A stretch of 26,729 bases of DNA from an uncultured Victivallales bacterium (GTDB lineage Bacteria; Verrucomicrobiota; Lentisphaeria; Oligosphaerales; JAFGRS01): positions 1-26,729 of the forward strand of contig CAILKC010000361.1 in assembly GCA_903834675.1 (NCBI GenBank). The letters run 5' to 3'. Made by a program: the position numbers and the translations under genes. The first letter of the stretch is position 1, and each line of letters opens with the position of its first letter. The notes below the pieces were generated by a model, which saw nothing but the letters and a program-made list of their open reading frames with translations, did no database searches and was not told the origin of the DNA. Below are positions 1 through 9,100 of this stretch, piece by piece.

Positions 1-41
1 CACCCCCAGCCGCGGAAGTCGCGGGTTCGCCTCTGCCTCTT

Positions 42-225
42 CAGCCCCGAAGGGGCGTAATCCCTCAGCCCAGGGTACCGCCCTGGGTACCGGGCATACC
101 CCAGATTCTCAGCCCTGCAGGGGCGCCATAGCTGGCCGCGCGGTGCCCATGGACTGTCGGTATGCCGCCCCTACAGGGCTCAATCTCTTTTTGGATTCCA
201 TTCCCAGGGCGGTGCCCTGGGCTGA
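42..225. repeat. REP-like palindromic repeat cluster (five units, mirrored)
   Basis: Short GC-rich palindromes of two kinds alternate here. Type A has arms GCCCC/GGGGC around 3 bases: 44-56, a variant at 112-124, and an inverted copy at 166-180 that is the reverse complement of 111-125 with one mismatch. Type B contains CCCAGGG...CCCTGGG: 69-87, and an inverted copy at 202-225 matching the reverse complement of 65-88 with two mismatches. The order A-B-A-(spacer)-A'-B' is therefore roughly mirror-symmetric about position 145. The same two unit types recur near 12013-12106. Reading frames that cross this block are repeat sequence, not genes. The family is unnamed here; it resembles REP/BIME elements in organisation. 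Confidence 0.7.
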
Positions 226-389
226 TGAATGGCCGCGCTTTCAGCGCTCCGCGGCGTCTGGCCTTCGCGACACGTCCCGCCGGAAGTCTCCCCCAAGAGT
301 CAAGGGACCCGTTCTGCTCGTCGGACGCGGAGACGATCGAAACGAGAACTCCTACGGAACTGACCTACGCCCCACCGCTCCAGATGCCG

Positions 390-418
390 TTGCATGGCCA
401 TGTCTGGTCGCCTATATT
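390..418 (+). promoter_or_regulatory. Candidate sigma-70 promoter of the aminotransferase gene
   Basis: TTGCAT at 390-395 and TATATT at 413-418 are separated by exactly 17 bases. The -10 box matches the consensus at five of six positions. Transcription would start near 425, giving a leader of about 45 bases before the ATG at 471. It lies downstream of the repeat cluster, so the repeats would not be in the mRNA. Confidence 0.5.
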
Positions 419-470
419 TCTGGGTTCTCCAACGCGACGGACCACCACCGAGGGAAAGGACGTACCGCCA

Positions 471-1796
471 ATGAACCCACTTGCACAGGACCTCAATAGC
501 GCCATTGCCGCGGTCAACCCGCATGTCCTGGAGATGCTGTCGTCCCTGGGTCGCGAACTGTACTTCCCCAAGGGTATCCTGACCCAGTCTGCCGAGGCCA
601 AGCAACTGGCAAAGCGCTACAACGCCACCATCGGCACCGCCATGGAAGACGGCGTGGCGATGAACCTGCCCAGCGTCATGGCGCACATCGGGGACGTGTC
701 AGCCAACAACGCTCTGCTCTACGCCCCCTCGCCAGGGTTGCAGCCCCTGCGGGACGAATGGACCAAGAAGCTCCTGGTCGACAATCCCGATCTGAAGGGC
801 GTGGGCATGAGCGTGCCGGTGGTGACCACCGGGCTGACGCATGGCCTGAGCGTGGTCGCCGACCTCTTCATGGAGGCCGACGACATCCTGCTCCTTCCCG
901 ACATGATGTGGGAAAACTACAACCTCATCTTCGCGTTGCGGCGTCAGGTGCAGATTCGCCAGTACAACGGGCTGCGGGACGGCGGCCTGGACCTTGACGC
1001 CTTTCGCCAGGCGCTCACGGCAGCCTGTGCCGAGAAGAAGAAGGTGGCGGTGCTGCTGAACTTCCCCAATAATCCGACCGGTTACTCCGCCACCGAGGCC
1101 GAGGGACAGGCCCTGGCGGCGGCCCTGACCGACGCTGCCGCGGGCGGCACCGATGTCGTCGTGCTCATCGACGACGCCTACTACGGCCTCTTCTTCGACG
1201 AGCGCATTATGAAACAGTCGATCTTCAGCAAGCTGGCGGCGGCCCACCCACGGCTTCTAGCCATCAAGGCAGACGCCGCCACCAAGGAAGTCTACGTCTG
1301 GGGCCTACGGGTGGGCTTCCTGACCTTTGGCGTTGCCGGAGCGCCGTCCCAGAGCCCACTCTACGCGGCCCTTGAAAAGAAGGCGGCGGGCTGCATCCGT
1401 AGCGTCATCAGCAACAGCTCCCAGCTCTCGCAGCAGATCGTCCTCGAGGCCCTGCGCAGCCCAGACTTCTACGCCCAGCGCGCGGGGAAGGTGGCGCTGA
1501 TGCGGGCGCGGGCCCTGCGGGTCAAGGAGGTGCTGGCTGATCCGAAGTATGCCGAAGCCTGGACCGCGTATCCTTTCAATAGCGGCTACTTCATGTGCAT
1601 CCGCCTCAAACGGGTCAATGCCGAGACCCTGCGTCTGCATCTGCTGAAGGAGTATGGCGTGGGCACGATCGCCAACAACGACACCGATCTGCGCATCGCC
1701 TTCAGTTGCCTTGAGGTGGAGCAGATTCAGGACGTGTTTGACCTGCTGTTGCAGGGCTGGCACGACCTGGCCAAGCAGGCGCCGGCTTCCGCCTGA
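471..1796 (+). CDS. Class I/II PLP-dependent aminotransferase (aspartate/aromatic type)
   Basis: A 441-residue fold-type I aminotransferase, expected to be cytosolic and to move an amino group between an amino acid and a 2-oxo acid. Visible hallmarks are NNPTG around residues 200-204, DDAYYG at 234-239 (the Asp that holds the pyridine nitrogen and the Tyr that contacts the cofactor), the PLP lysine at 272 in ATKEVYVWGLRVG, and the substrate carboxylate arginine near 408 in DLRIAFS. The open frame extends upstream to 162, but that part runs through palindromic repeats; the ATG at 471 follows an AGGGAAAGGA ribosome site and a promoter at 390-418, so it is chosen. The gene stands alone and converges on glgB. 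The substrate cannot be read from sequence; aspartate or aromatic amino acids are the likeliest. Confidence 0.88.
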   Translation: MNPLAQDLNSAIAAVNPHVLEMLSSLGRELYFPKGILTQSAEAKQLAKRYNATIGTAMEDGVAMNLPSVMAHIGDVSANNALLYAPSPGLQPLRDEWTKKLLVDNPDLKGVGMSVPVVTTGLTHGLSVVADLFMEADDILLLPDMMWENYNLIFALRRQVQIRQYNGLRDGGLDLDAFRQALTAACAEKKKVAVLLNFPNNPTGYSATEAEGQALAAALTDAAAGGTDVVVLIDDAYYGLFFDERIMKQSIFSKLAAAHPRLLAIKADAATKEVYVWGLRVGFLTFGVAGAPSQSPLYAALEKKAAGCIRSVISNSSQLSQQIVLEALRSPDFYAQRAGKVALMRARALRVKEVLADPKYAEAWTAYPFNSGYFMCIRLKRVNAETLRLHLLKEYGVGTIANNDTDLRIAFSCLEVEQIQDVFDLLLQGWHDLAKQAPASA

Positions 1797-1802
1797 GGCT
1801 CG

Positions 1803-1988
1803 GGCAGAACCCCGAGACCGGCGCAATCCTTGCGGGAGAGGCTCTGGCAGAACCCCAAAACGGCTTGCGAGGCCGCCTCGCCCTCCACGGTTATGCCGCC
1901 GCCTCGGCGCCTTCCAACTGGAGGGCGAGACGCCGACAAGCCGAGGGTTCTGAAAGCGCCTCGGAGCTTGCGGGATTCTGCCAGAGCC
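1803..1988. repeat. Inverted and direct repeats between convergent genes (possible bidirectional terminator)
   Basis: GGCAGAACCCC occurs at 1803-1813 and again at 1846-1856. The second copy belongs to GGCTCTGGCAGAACCC (1840-1855), whose reverse complement recurs with one mismatch at 1972-1988. Nested inside, CCTCGCCCTCCA (1876-1887) pairs with TGGAGGGCGAG (1919-1929), followed by AAGCCG (1938-1943), which pairs with CGGCTT at 1861-1866. The block therefore can fold into a long imperfect stem. It fills the gap between the stop codons of the aminotransferase gene and glgB, so a two-way transcription stop is plausible, but no clear T-run follows on either strand. It could instead be another intergenic repeat family. 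Confidence 0.5.
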
Positions 1989-2004
1989 TTTGTTGTCTTC
2001 GCGT

Positions 2005-4038
2005 CTAGGGGGCAAAGGCGAGCGGGGGCTCACGCCTTAGCACCAGCGCGGTGCGCGTCGGCAGATACAGCCTCAAGCGCTCGTGCCGTACCCCGCCCGC
2101 ACGGTGGGTTACGGTCGTGTAGACCTGCCCCGCCCGAAGCCGCGCAAACCCGCCAAACTCAGGCTGGTCGGTATCCAGTACCTGCGTATAGGCGCCCGGC
2201 AGTACTTCCACTTCGTAGTCCGAATAAGACTGCGTCGGATGTAGGTTCAGGAAGAAGTAACACCCCGCGCGTTCAAAGGCCAGGATGCGGTCTGCCTCGC
2301 TGCTGTAAAGCGCCTGCGGCCGGGCCCGCCAGATCAGGCCAGTCTCCTCGAGAAAGGCGAGCAGGGCCGCATCGAACGCCGCCAGGCAACCGTAGCGGAG
2401 CCGCCCGTCATCGCGCAGAGACCACTGCCGGCGCGCGTGCCGCAGAGACCACTGGTTGCCTTCCCGCGGAAAGTCGATCCACTCGGGGTGACCGAACTCG
2501 TTGCCCATGAAGTTCAGGTACCCATGCCCGGCCGTAGCCGCGGTCGCCAGCCGGATGATCTTGTGCAGCGCCATGCCGCGGTCCACGGTCAGGCTCGGGC
2601 TGCCGCGGTGCATCGCATCGTACATGCCCTCCCGGATCAGGCGGAAGATGAGGGTCTGACCGCCGACGATGGCCTGGTCGTGGCATTCGGCATAGCTGAT
2701 CGTGCGCTCATCCCGACGCTGGTTCGTCAACTCGTGCCACATCTGCGCCAGGGACCAGGCCTCGTCGGGCTGGTCGAGCAGGCGGAACCACAGGTCGGTG
2801 ACTCCCATCGCCAAGCGGTAGTCGAAACCCAATCCCCCGTCACTCCGCGGGACCGCCAACCCCGGCATGCCACTGACATCTTCGGCGATCGTCGTAGCGT
2901 CCGGCCGCACGCAATGGATGACCTCGTTGGCCAGGGTCAGGTACGCCAGCGCGTCCTCATCCACCTGGTCGCCGAAGTACTCGGCGTAGTTGCTGAACGA
3001 CCGTCCCAGCCCATGATGGAGGTACAGCATGCTGGTCACTCCGTCAAAGCGGAACCCGTCAACCCGGAACTCATCAAGCCAGAAGCGGCAGTTGGACAGC
3101 AGAAAGTGCAGAACCTCGGGCTTGGCATAGTCGAAACAGCACGACCCCCAGGCCGCGTGCTCGCCGCGCGGACCGGCGTGGAAATACTGCGTCGCGGTGC
3201 CGTCAAACCGGGCCAGCCCCTCGGTCTCATTGCGCACCGTGTGGCTATGCACCAAGTCGACGATCACTCGCAACCCCAGCCCGTGTGCCGCATCGATCAG
3301 GCCTTTCAGTTCATCCGGCGTACCGAAACGGCTCGAGGCGGCAAAGTAGCTCGAGACGTGGTATCCGAACGAGCCGTAGTACGGGTGTTCGAGTACCGCC
3401 ATCAACTGGATGGTGTTGTAGCCGGCGGCGCGGATGCGGGGCAGCACCTGCGTCTGGAACTCGTGGTAGGTGCCGACGCGGGCGTCCTCCAGAGCCATGC
3501 CGACATGGCTCTCGTAGATCAGCATCGCGGCGGGTGCTGGCGGCGACGCCTGCCGCCAGGCATACGGACTCTCGGGCTCCCATACCTGGGCGTTGAAAAT
3601 GCCGGTATGCGGGTCTTGCACAACCCGCCGCGCATAGGCCGGGATGCGATCCCCCTGCCCACCATCCCAATGCAGGCGCAGCCGGTACAACGAGCCGTGG
3701 CCGAATGAGTCCGCCGCGAAACGTCCCTCCCACTGCCCGTCGGCGAGGCGCCGCAGGCGCAGCGAGTCCGTTTCCTGCCAGTTGGCCCGGTCGCAGACAA
3801 TGGCGGCCGCGGTGGCGTTAGGCGCCCACTCTCGAAAAACCCAGCCGACGCCGTCCCGGTGCAGGCCGAAGTACTCATGGCCGCTGGCAAAGTCAAGCAG
3901 CGACTGCCGGCCGCCGGTCAGGCGTTGCGCCAAGGCCTCCGCCTGCCTGCCACGACGCCGTAGAACCGGCCCGTAAGGCCGCAGCCAGTCGTCTTCAGCC
4001 AGGCTCCTGGGGATATTCGGGATGAACCCGGATAACAT
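2005..4038 (-). CDS. glgB: 1,4-alpha-glucan branching enzyme, GH13 (plant/eukaryotic-like type)
   Basis: Makes the alpha-1,6 branch points of glycogen by cutting an alpha-1,4 chain and transferring it. The 677 residues carry an N-terminal CBM48-like beta domain (about 55-155, with REWAPNA), the GH13 barrel, and a C-terminal all-beta domain. Catalytic signatures are DLVHSH (261-266), the nucleophile Asp332 in GFRFDGVTSM, the acid/base Glu386 in AEDVSGMP and Asp454 in AECHDQA. The wording of these motifs matches the branching enzymes of plants and animals (subfamily GH13_8) rather than E. coli GlgB, and the protein lacks the second N-terminal module of the longer bacterial type. The ATG at 4038 has a strong GAGGAGGA site upstream. 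It is the last gene of the glycogen operon, 51 bases after the synthase. Confidence 0.93.
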   Translation of the reverse strand: MLSGFIPNIPRSLAEDDWLRPYGPVLRRRGRQAEALAQRLTGGRQSLLDFASGHEYFGLHRDGVGWVFREWAPNATAAAIVCDRANWQETDSLRLRRLADGQWEGRFAADSFGHGSLYRLRLHWDGGQGDRIPAYARRVVQDPHTGIFNAQVWEPESPYAWRQASPPAPAAMLIYESHVGMALEDARVGTYHEFQTQVLPRIRAAGYNTIQLMAVLEHPYYGSFGYHVSSYFAASSRFGTPDELKGLIDAAHGLGLRVIVDLVHSHTVRNETEGLARFDGTATQYFHAGPRGEHAAWGSCCFDYAKPEVLHFLLSNCRFWLDEFRVDGFRFDGVTSMLYLHHGLGRSFSNYAEYFGDQVDEDALAYLTLANEVIHCVRPDATTIAEDVSGMPGLAVPRSDGGLGFDYRLAMGVTDLWFRLLDQPDEAWSLAQMWHELTNQRRDERTISYAECHDQAIVGGQTLIFRLIREGMYDAMHRGSPSLTVDRGMALHKIIRLATAATAGHGYLNFMGNEFGHPEWIDFPREGNQWSLRHARRQWSLRDDGRLRYGCLAAFDAALLAFLEETGLIWRARPQALYSSEADRILAFERAGCYFFLNLHPTQSYSDYEVEVLPGAYTQVLDTDQPEFGGFARLRAGQVYTTVTHRAGGVRHERLRLYLPTRTALVLRREPPLAFAP

Positions 4039-4089
4039 GCCGTCCTCCTCGTCGGCGCACCCTCAAGCGAGCCACGGATCTGGCGCAGG

Positions 4090-5619
4090 CTAATTCACCA
4101 GGGGCCGTTTGAGCATGCGCTCGTAGACATCGATATAGGCGCGAGCCGTGACGTCATGCGTAAAGCGCGAACGGGCCTCCCTCATGACCCGCCCCACCTG
4201 CGCATCCTTGATCTCGTCCGGCAGACGGTGGAAGGCGATCGCCTGCTCCACCGCCCAGCGCAGTCCCTGCGCCCCGTAATGCTCAAACACAAAGCCGTTG
4301 CCTTGGTTCGCGGCCGGGTCCAGGTGGGCGACCGTGTCCCGCAACCCCCCCGTACAGTGAACCACCGGCAGCGTCCCGTAGATGGGACCGATCATCTGCG
4401 GCAGCCCACACGGCTCGAAGCGTGATGGCATCAACACAAAATCGGCGGCGGCGTACGCCAGCCTCGACAGGTCCTCGTCGAAGTCGCACACCGCAACCCG
4501 GTCATACAGGTTATGGCGCTCGACCACCTCATGGAAGTGTCGCTGAAACGACCCGTTCGCCACCACCACCACCTGCAAGCCGAGCTGCGAATGGGTCGAC
4601 ACCGTGTCGTACAGGATATCGGTCAGCAACTGGCAGCCTTTCTGCACCGGATCAAGCCGGGACGGCCAGAAGAACACGGGGGCCGCGCCATCCACGCGCA
4701 GCCCCAGACGTTCCTGCAACACCTCTTTGTTTCGCCGTTTGGCCACCGCCTGGTCATCTGGACCATAGCGCACAGCCAAGGCCGGATCCTGCACCGGATC
4801 ATAGTCCGGATCCGGCGCATTCAGGATGCCGACGGCGCAGCCGGAGTGGTACTTGGCCCCCATTTCCCGACGGATGGGATCCGCCACGAAATGATGTCGG
4901 CCCTCGACGACTTCTTGCAGAAAGGAGGGGCTCACGGTGTTGATAAAATGGGCCGAGAAGATGCCGCTGGTGAGAAGGTCGACCGGGTTGGTGGAGCGCG
5001 TCTCTTCATAGGCGACCGGTTGCCGGTCGTAGTAAAGATACGGCCAGAAGTCGGCCGCATCGATGCCGCTGCTTTCAATCCGCTCCAAGGTGAGTTTCTG
5101 CGTGTGAATGTTATGCACCGTGAACAGGCAGGGGATGTTGAGCCGCCGCGACATGGCCGGAATCAGCCCCGTCATCCAGTCGTTGCAATGCACCAGATCG
5201 GGGTCCACCCGCGGCAGGATGTTGTTGATCACCTCGCGCTGGAAGGCGAGACTGACTTGAATGCCATCCTCGATGTAGTTCCCGTAGACCCGGTCGCGGT
5301 AGTAGAACACCCGGTCCTGCGCCAGATGAATGCGCTGGTTCGACAGATTCGTCAGGTAGATACGCAACTCGTCGCTGATCAGCCGGTCCACATCCACATG
5401 GAACATGCGCCGGTAGTGCGGCAGGGCCACGTGGACGTCGGCGCCCAAGTGGTAAAGGGCTGATACCAGCGAGGCCGAAACATCGGCCAACCCACCCGCC
5501 TTGGCGCGCATCTGGTGGGCCATGTTGCCCATACCTGCCGGCAGGTAAGTGATCTCTGGAGTCACCACCAGAACCCGAGGCTTGCGCCGACCACTCCGCA
5601 ACTGGATTCGGGCCGTCAT
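4090..5619 (-). CDS. glgA: Glycogen/starch synthase, GT5
   Basis: Elongates alpha-1,4-glucan from a sugar nucleotide, normally ADP-glucose in bacteria. The 509-residue protein shows the GT5 donor-site motif KAGGLADV at 40-47, HCND at 144-147, HNIH at 169-172, SRLDPVQKG at 320-328 (Arg and Lys that bind the diphosphate) and FEPCGLPQM at 401-409, where Glu402 is the conserved residue. Between the first strand and the KAGGL loop there is an extended segment (about 20-39, PEITYLPAGMGNMAHQ) not present in E. coli GlgA. The frame is open to 5658, but the ATG at 5619 is preceded by GGGAGGAGG at good spacing and is preferred. It sits between the CBM48 gene and glgB. Because no glgC is in the window, the source of ADP-glucose is encoded elsewhere. 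Confidence 0.92.
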   Translation of the reverse strand: MTARIQLRSGRRKPRVLVVTPEITYLPAGMGNMAHQMRAKAGGLADVSASLVSALYHLGADVHVALPHYRRMFHVDVDRLISDELRIYLTNLSNQRIHLAQDRVFYYRDRVYGNYIEDGIQVSLAFQREVINNILPRVDPDLVHCNDWMTGLIPAMSRRLNIPCLFTVHNIHTQKLTLERIESSGIDAADFWPYLYYDRQPVAYEETRSTNPVDLLTSGIFSAHFINTVSPSFLQEVVEGRHHFVADPIRREMGAKYHSGCAVGILNAPDPDYDPVQDPALAVRYGPDDQAVAKRRNKEVLQERLGLRVDGAAPVFFWPSRLDPVQKGCQLLTDILYDTVSTHSQLGLQVVVVANGSFQRHFHEVVERHNLYDRVAVCDFDEDLSRLAYAAADFVLMPSRFEPCGLPQMIGPIYGTLPVVHCTGGLRDTVAHLDPAANQGNGFVFEHYGAQGLRWAVEQAIAFHRLPDEIKDAQVGRVMREARSRFTHDVTARAYIDVYERMLKRPLVN

Positions 5620-5740
5620 CAGAGCCTCCTCCCATTCCGCGCTTGACCACAAAACCACCCCGCCACCGGCCTTAGCCCCGGCCGACGGTACCCTCGCTGC
5701 CCGGCTCCTGAGACCGCGCGCAGCCGTCCAGACCCGTGGA

Positions 5741-6040
5741 TCAAGACACCTGGACCACGCTGTTCAGGGTGCCCAGTGCGTTCACCACAAAATTCGGATT
5801 GGCCGGGTCCACCGTCCACTCGCCGTTGACCACGAACTTGTACTCGTAGCTTCCTGGGGTCAACATGCAGGTAGCGGCGAACACGCCCACGCCAGCCGTA
5901 TCGACCAGCGGCTTCGCGGCCGGATCCCAGGCGTTGAACGACGCCGCCAGAAAGACACTCGATCCGGGGGCACAACGCAGTTCGAACGTCACCTTCTTCT
6001 TCCCGCCGGTGACGGCTCTGACGGCCTTCTTTGCTGCCAT
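5741..6040 (-). CDS. Stand-alone CBM48 (isoamylase N-terminal / AMPK-beta-like) glycogen-binding protein
   Basis: A 99-residue protein that consists of little more than one carbohydrate-binding module. After a basic N-terminus (KKAVRAVTGGKKK) come the typical CBM48 features: VFLAASFNAWDP around residues 29-40, GVFAATCMLTPGSYEYKFVVNGEW around 51-74, and the end motif VDPANPNFVVN. The aromatic residues in FNAW and NGEW are the usual glucan-contacting positions. It has no signal peptide, so it should act in the cytosol. A good AAGAGGAG site precedes the ATG. It lies inside the glycogen operon between the debranching enzyme and the synthase, which suggests glycogen binding or a targeting/regulatory subunit; that role is inference. 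Comparable modules are usually fused to enzymes. Confidence 0.85.
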   Translation of the reverse strand: MAAKKAVRAVTGGKKKVTFELRCAPGSSVFLAASFNAWDPAAKPLVDTAGVGVFAATCMLTPGSYEYKFVVNGEWTVDPANPNFVVNALGTLNSVVQVS

Positions 6041-6146
6041 ACGAGATCACTCCTCTTGCTTGCCGCACGGGCGCGCCTCAGCTCATGCGGATACCAGCTT
6101 CAGCCAGCGGCGGCGCAGGCCGCAGCGAACCCCAGTTCAGCCGCTC

Positions 6147-9100
6147 CTATGACACCACCGAGCCCCCGGACGTTTCATCGCGCAGTGCCGTAAGCACACG
6201 CAACAACTCCGCCACCCCCCACGCCTGCGCCCCGCAGCCGCGCTGCGGGTGGGGGGCATCGCCGTCGACAATCTCAGGAAGGTGTCCGAGGCAACCCGCT
6301 TCGAGCACTGGCGCCAGGCTGTACAGCAATTGCCGTGCTACCGGCCGAGCCGAGGTCCCATACGCCAGCACCAGGGCCTCCGCAAACGAGGGGAACAGCC
6401 AGCTCCAAGCCGTCCCGTTGTGGTAGGCGGGTTTCCGCCTCGTATCCTCGTCGCCCTCGTACCGCCCCCAGAACGGCCGCGCTGGATCATTCAGCAACTG
6501 CCCATGGTGCCGGATCTCCAGCGGGTAGGTCACGGGCTGGTCTGCCAGGCTGCGGATACCTCCCGGCACCAACAGCGGCCAACAGGCCTCCACGGTCTGC
6601 CGGGCTGCGTCACCCTCGATCAAGCCCAGGGTGACCGCCAGCAGTTGGTTCGGCCGACAGGCATCGTCCGCCCGCGCCTCTCGAGCGCTTACCCCCGGCG
6701 CAGCGTGCAGGCAATCGCTCAGCCCGCGGCCTGCCGTCCTGGAGTACAGCCCCACAACCGCCGCGCGCACCTTGGCGGCAAGCTCTCCCCACGGCTTTCC
6801 CGGCACGCGCAACTCGGCCAGAAGTGCCAGGGCACGAAACCATAACGCCTGAATCTCAATCGGATAGCCCTGACGCGGACTCCCGGCCGGATGGTTGGTA
6901 TCCATCCAGGTGAAGTGCGCCGGGCTGAACACCAGCCCCGTCTCGGGATCAACCCCCATCCCATTGGGCGTCCCCGCCAGAACGGACGTGGCCAGATCGG
7001 CAAGAACGCGGCGTAACGTCCGTCCGCCGCAGTCCATCTCCAGCAGGCTGTGCTCCCCGCTGACCCGCAGGTAGTCCGCCACCGCGGTGAACAACCAGAG
7101 CGGCGCGTCGGACGTCTCCCGATCACTGGCGTCATCTCCACGGATCATGTTCGGCAGCGTGCCGCGATCCTCGAAGCGGGCAAACTGGCCGATGATCTCC
7201 CGCGCCTCCGGGGTCATGCCGACCGCGATGATGCCGCGCAGGCAGATCAACGTATCCCGCCCCCAGTCGAGGAACCACGGATAGCCGGCGATGACCGTGC
7301 GCGAGGCCCCACGCCTGACCACGAATTGGCGCAGAGCTCGGCGAGCCGCCTCGTCCAGAGGCAGGTCCGCTGCACTGTCTATAGCCTCCACCGGCCACCT
7401 CGCCTCAGCCTCGCCGCAGGAGGCCGTCAGAACCGCCGATGCGCCCCCCACGAGTACGCCGCGGAAGTAGCCCGGACTGAACAGATCGCCAGCCGCGCTT
7501 AGCCCCCGCGAAGCCTCCACCGGATGCGGCACCAAGTACTGCCACTCGGGCTCCAGCACGAACTCGCCCGGCGCCATGCGGCAGGTGAGCCCGTACCCCG
7601 GCGACGGGCTGAAACGAAACCCGTCAGGCGTGGGCTGTACCGCCTGGCGGAAGCCGTGCTCCGGGCCCCGGAAAGCCTGCGTTATCTCGTGGCAGGAACG
7701 GTCCTCGACGTCGGGTCGGACGATCAGCGTCACCGGACTATCGTCGCCCAGCGCCTCCGCCACGCCCGCCGCAGGCTGTCGCTCGAAGTGCAGCCGGACG
7801 GTGTTTCCCGAGGCCGCCATCTCAAGCATGATGCGCAGAGGAATCTGACGGCCCATGCCGACCGGCACATGGAAGTCCCAGCACACCCGGTTGCGCAGAT
7901 CGGTCGAGAACCCGATCTGGCAGCCGCTGCCGATCTCCTGCGAGTAGTCTCGGCATACGATCCAGGCCCGACAGCGAGTCAGCAGCACGCGCCGGTCTAC
8001 CGGATGGTCTGAGTGCAGGTTGGCGGCCAGAAGCGCCTCGTACTGGCTGCGCAGTTCGCCCCAGCGACCGCGCACCATGGCCATGGCCCCCAGCGCGTCG
8101 GCACACAGCGCCGTCAGATCTTCTGCCACCAGCCGCGCCGCATCCGCCCGCAGGCGCACGCGGGGCGCTGGCCCGGACGGCAGCGCCAACAGCCCTGAAT
8201 GCACCTTGCTTAACGGGCGGCCAAAGACTCGCAGCACAAGCTCGCAACGCACCGGCTGCGCTCGGTCCGGCAGTGGCAGCACCATGCCGAATTGCCCGGA
8301 CTGCGGCCACGGCAGCGACCGGCCCCGCTGCAGGCAGCGCTCGCTCTCATGCACCTCGAAGACAAAGGGGAGGTCCGCCTGCACCAGTAGAATGTGCCCA
8401 GGAGGTACCATCACCTCACGGCGTTCGTCACGGCCCAGTTGCCAACGCAGCAGCGGCACATATCCCGGCTGCGGCTGTAAGCGTGTCACGCAGCCCAGCG
8501 GGTCCTGACGCAGGTGGTCGCCCAGCCGGTCGGCCGCGGCAGGCTCGATATCGCCAAGACCTTGCCAGAGCGCCCATAGGTCCAGAGCCAGAGCCTTAAA
8601 CTGCTGTCGCAACACGGCTTCGGGCGTCCCCATAGCCGACCTGACCGGACCCGCCGACGCCTCGCCGACAGCCACCTGCCGCCGCCGGGGCTCCAGGCAG
8701 ATCACCGTCTGCGGACCCAGGCGGCACTGCGCCCGCCCGGCAGCCGAACCCACCTCCACCTCGCGCCCGGAGACGAGGTCGAAGACCTGCCGGTCGGAAA
8801 CGTGCCAGGCGTTCGTCGGCCAACTGATCTCCCGCGTTTCCTGGTCATGGAGGTTGGCTAGAACGAGTACCGGCGGCCCTTCGGCCGGATGTCGCAGAAA
8901 CCCGACCGAGTCCCTCGGCAGCGTGTCCACCGCCTCCACCAACACCCTAGCGCGAAAGGCGGGATGATCCCGCAGAACCCCCAGAAGGCGCCGCAGGTCC
9001 TCCACCTGGTTCTCACGGGCACCCCAGTTCAGCGGGCTCGCCCCATGCACATCCACCTTCGCCTCGGCAAACCACTCCACCCCGTTCGTGATGCCGAACG

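Noticed and set aside
162..470. In-frame upstream extension of the aminotransferase gene
   Set aside because: It runs through palindromic repeats and the promoter; the family N-terminus and a ribosome site fit the ATG at 471.
2437..3708. Long plus-strand open frame opposite glgB
   Set aside because: Its translation has no recognisable motif, and the opposite strand encodes a branching enzyme with all catalytic motifs. A shadow frame caused by high GC.
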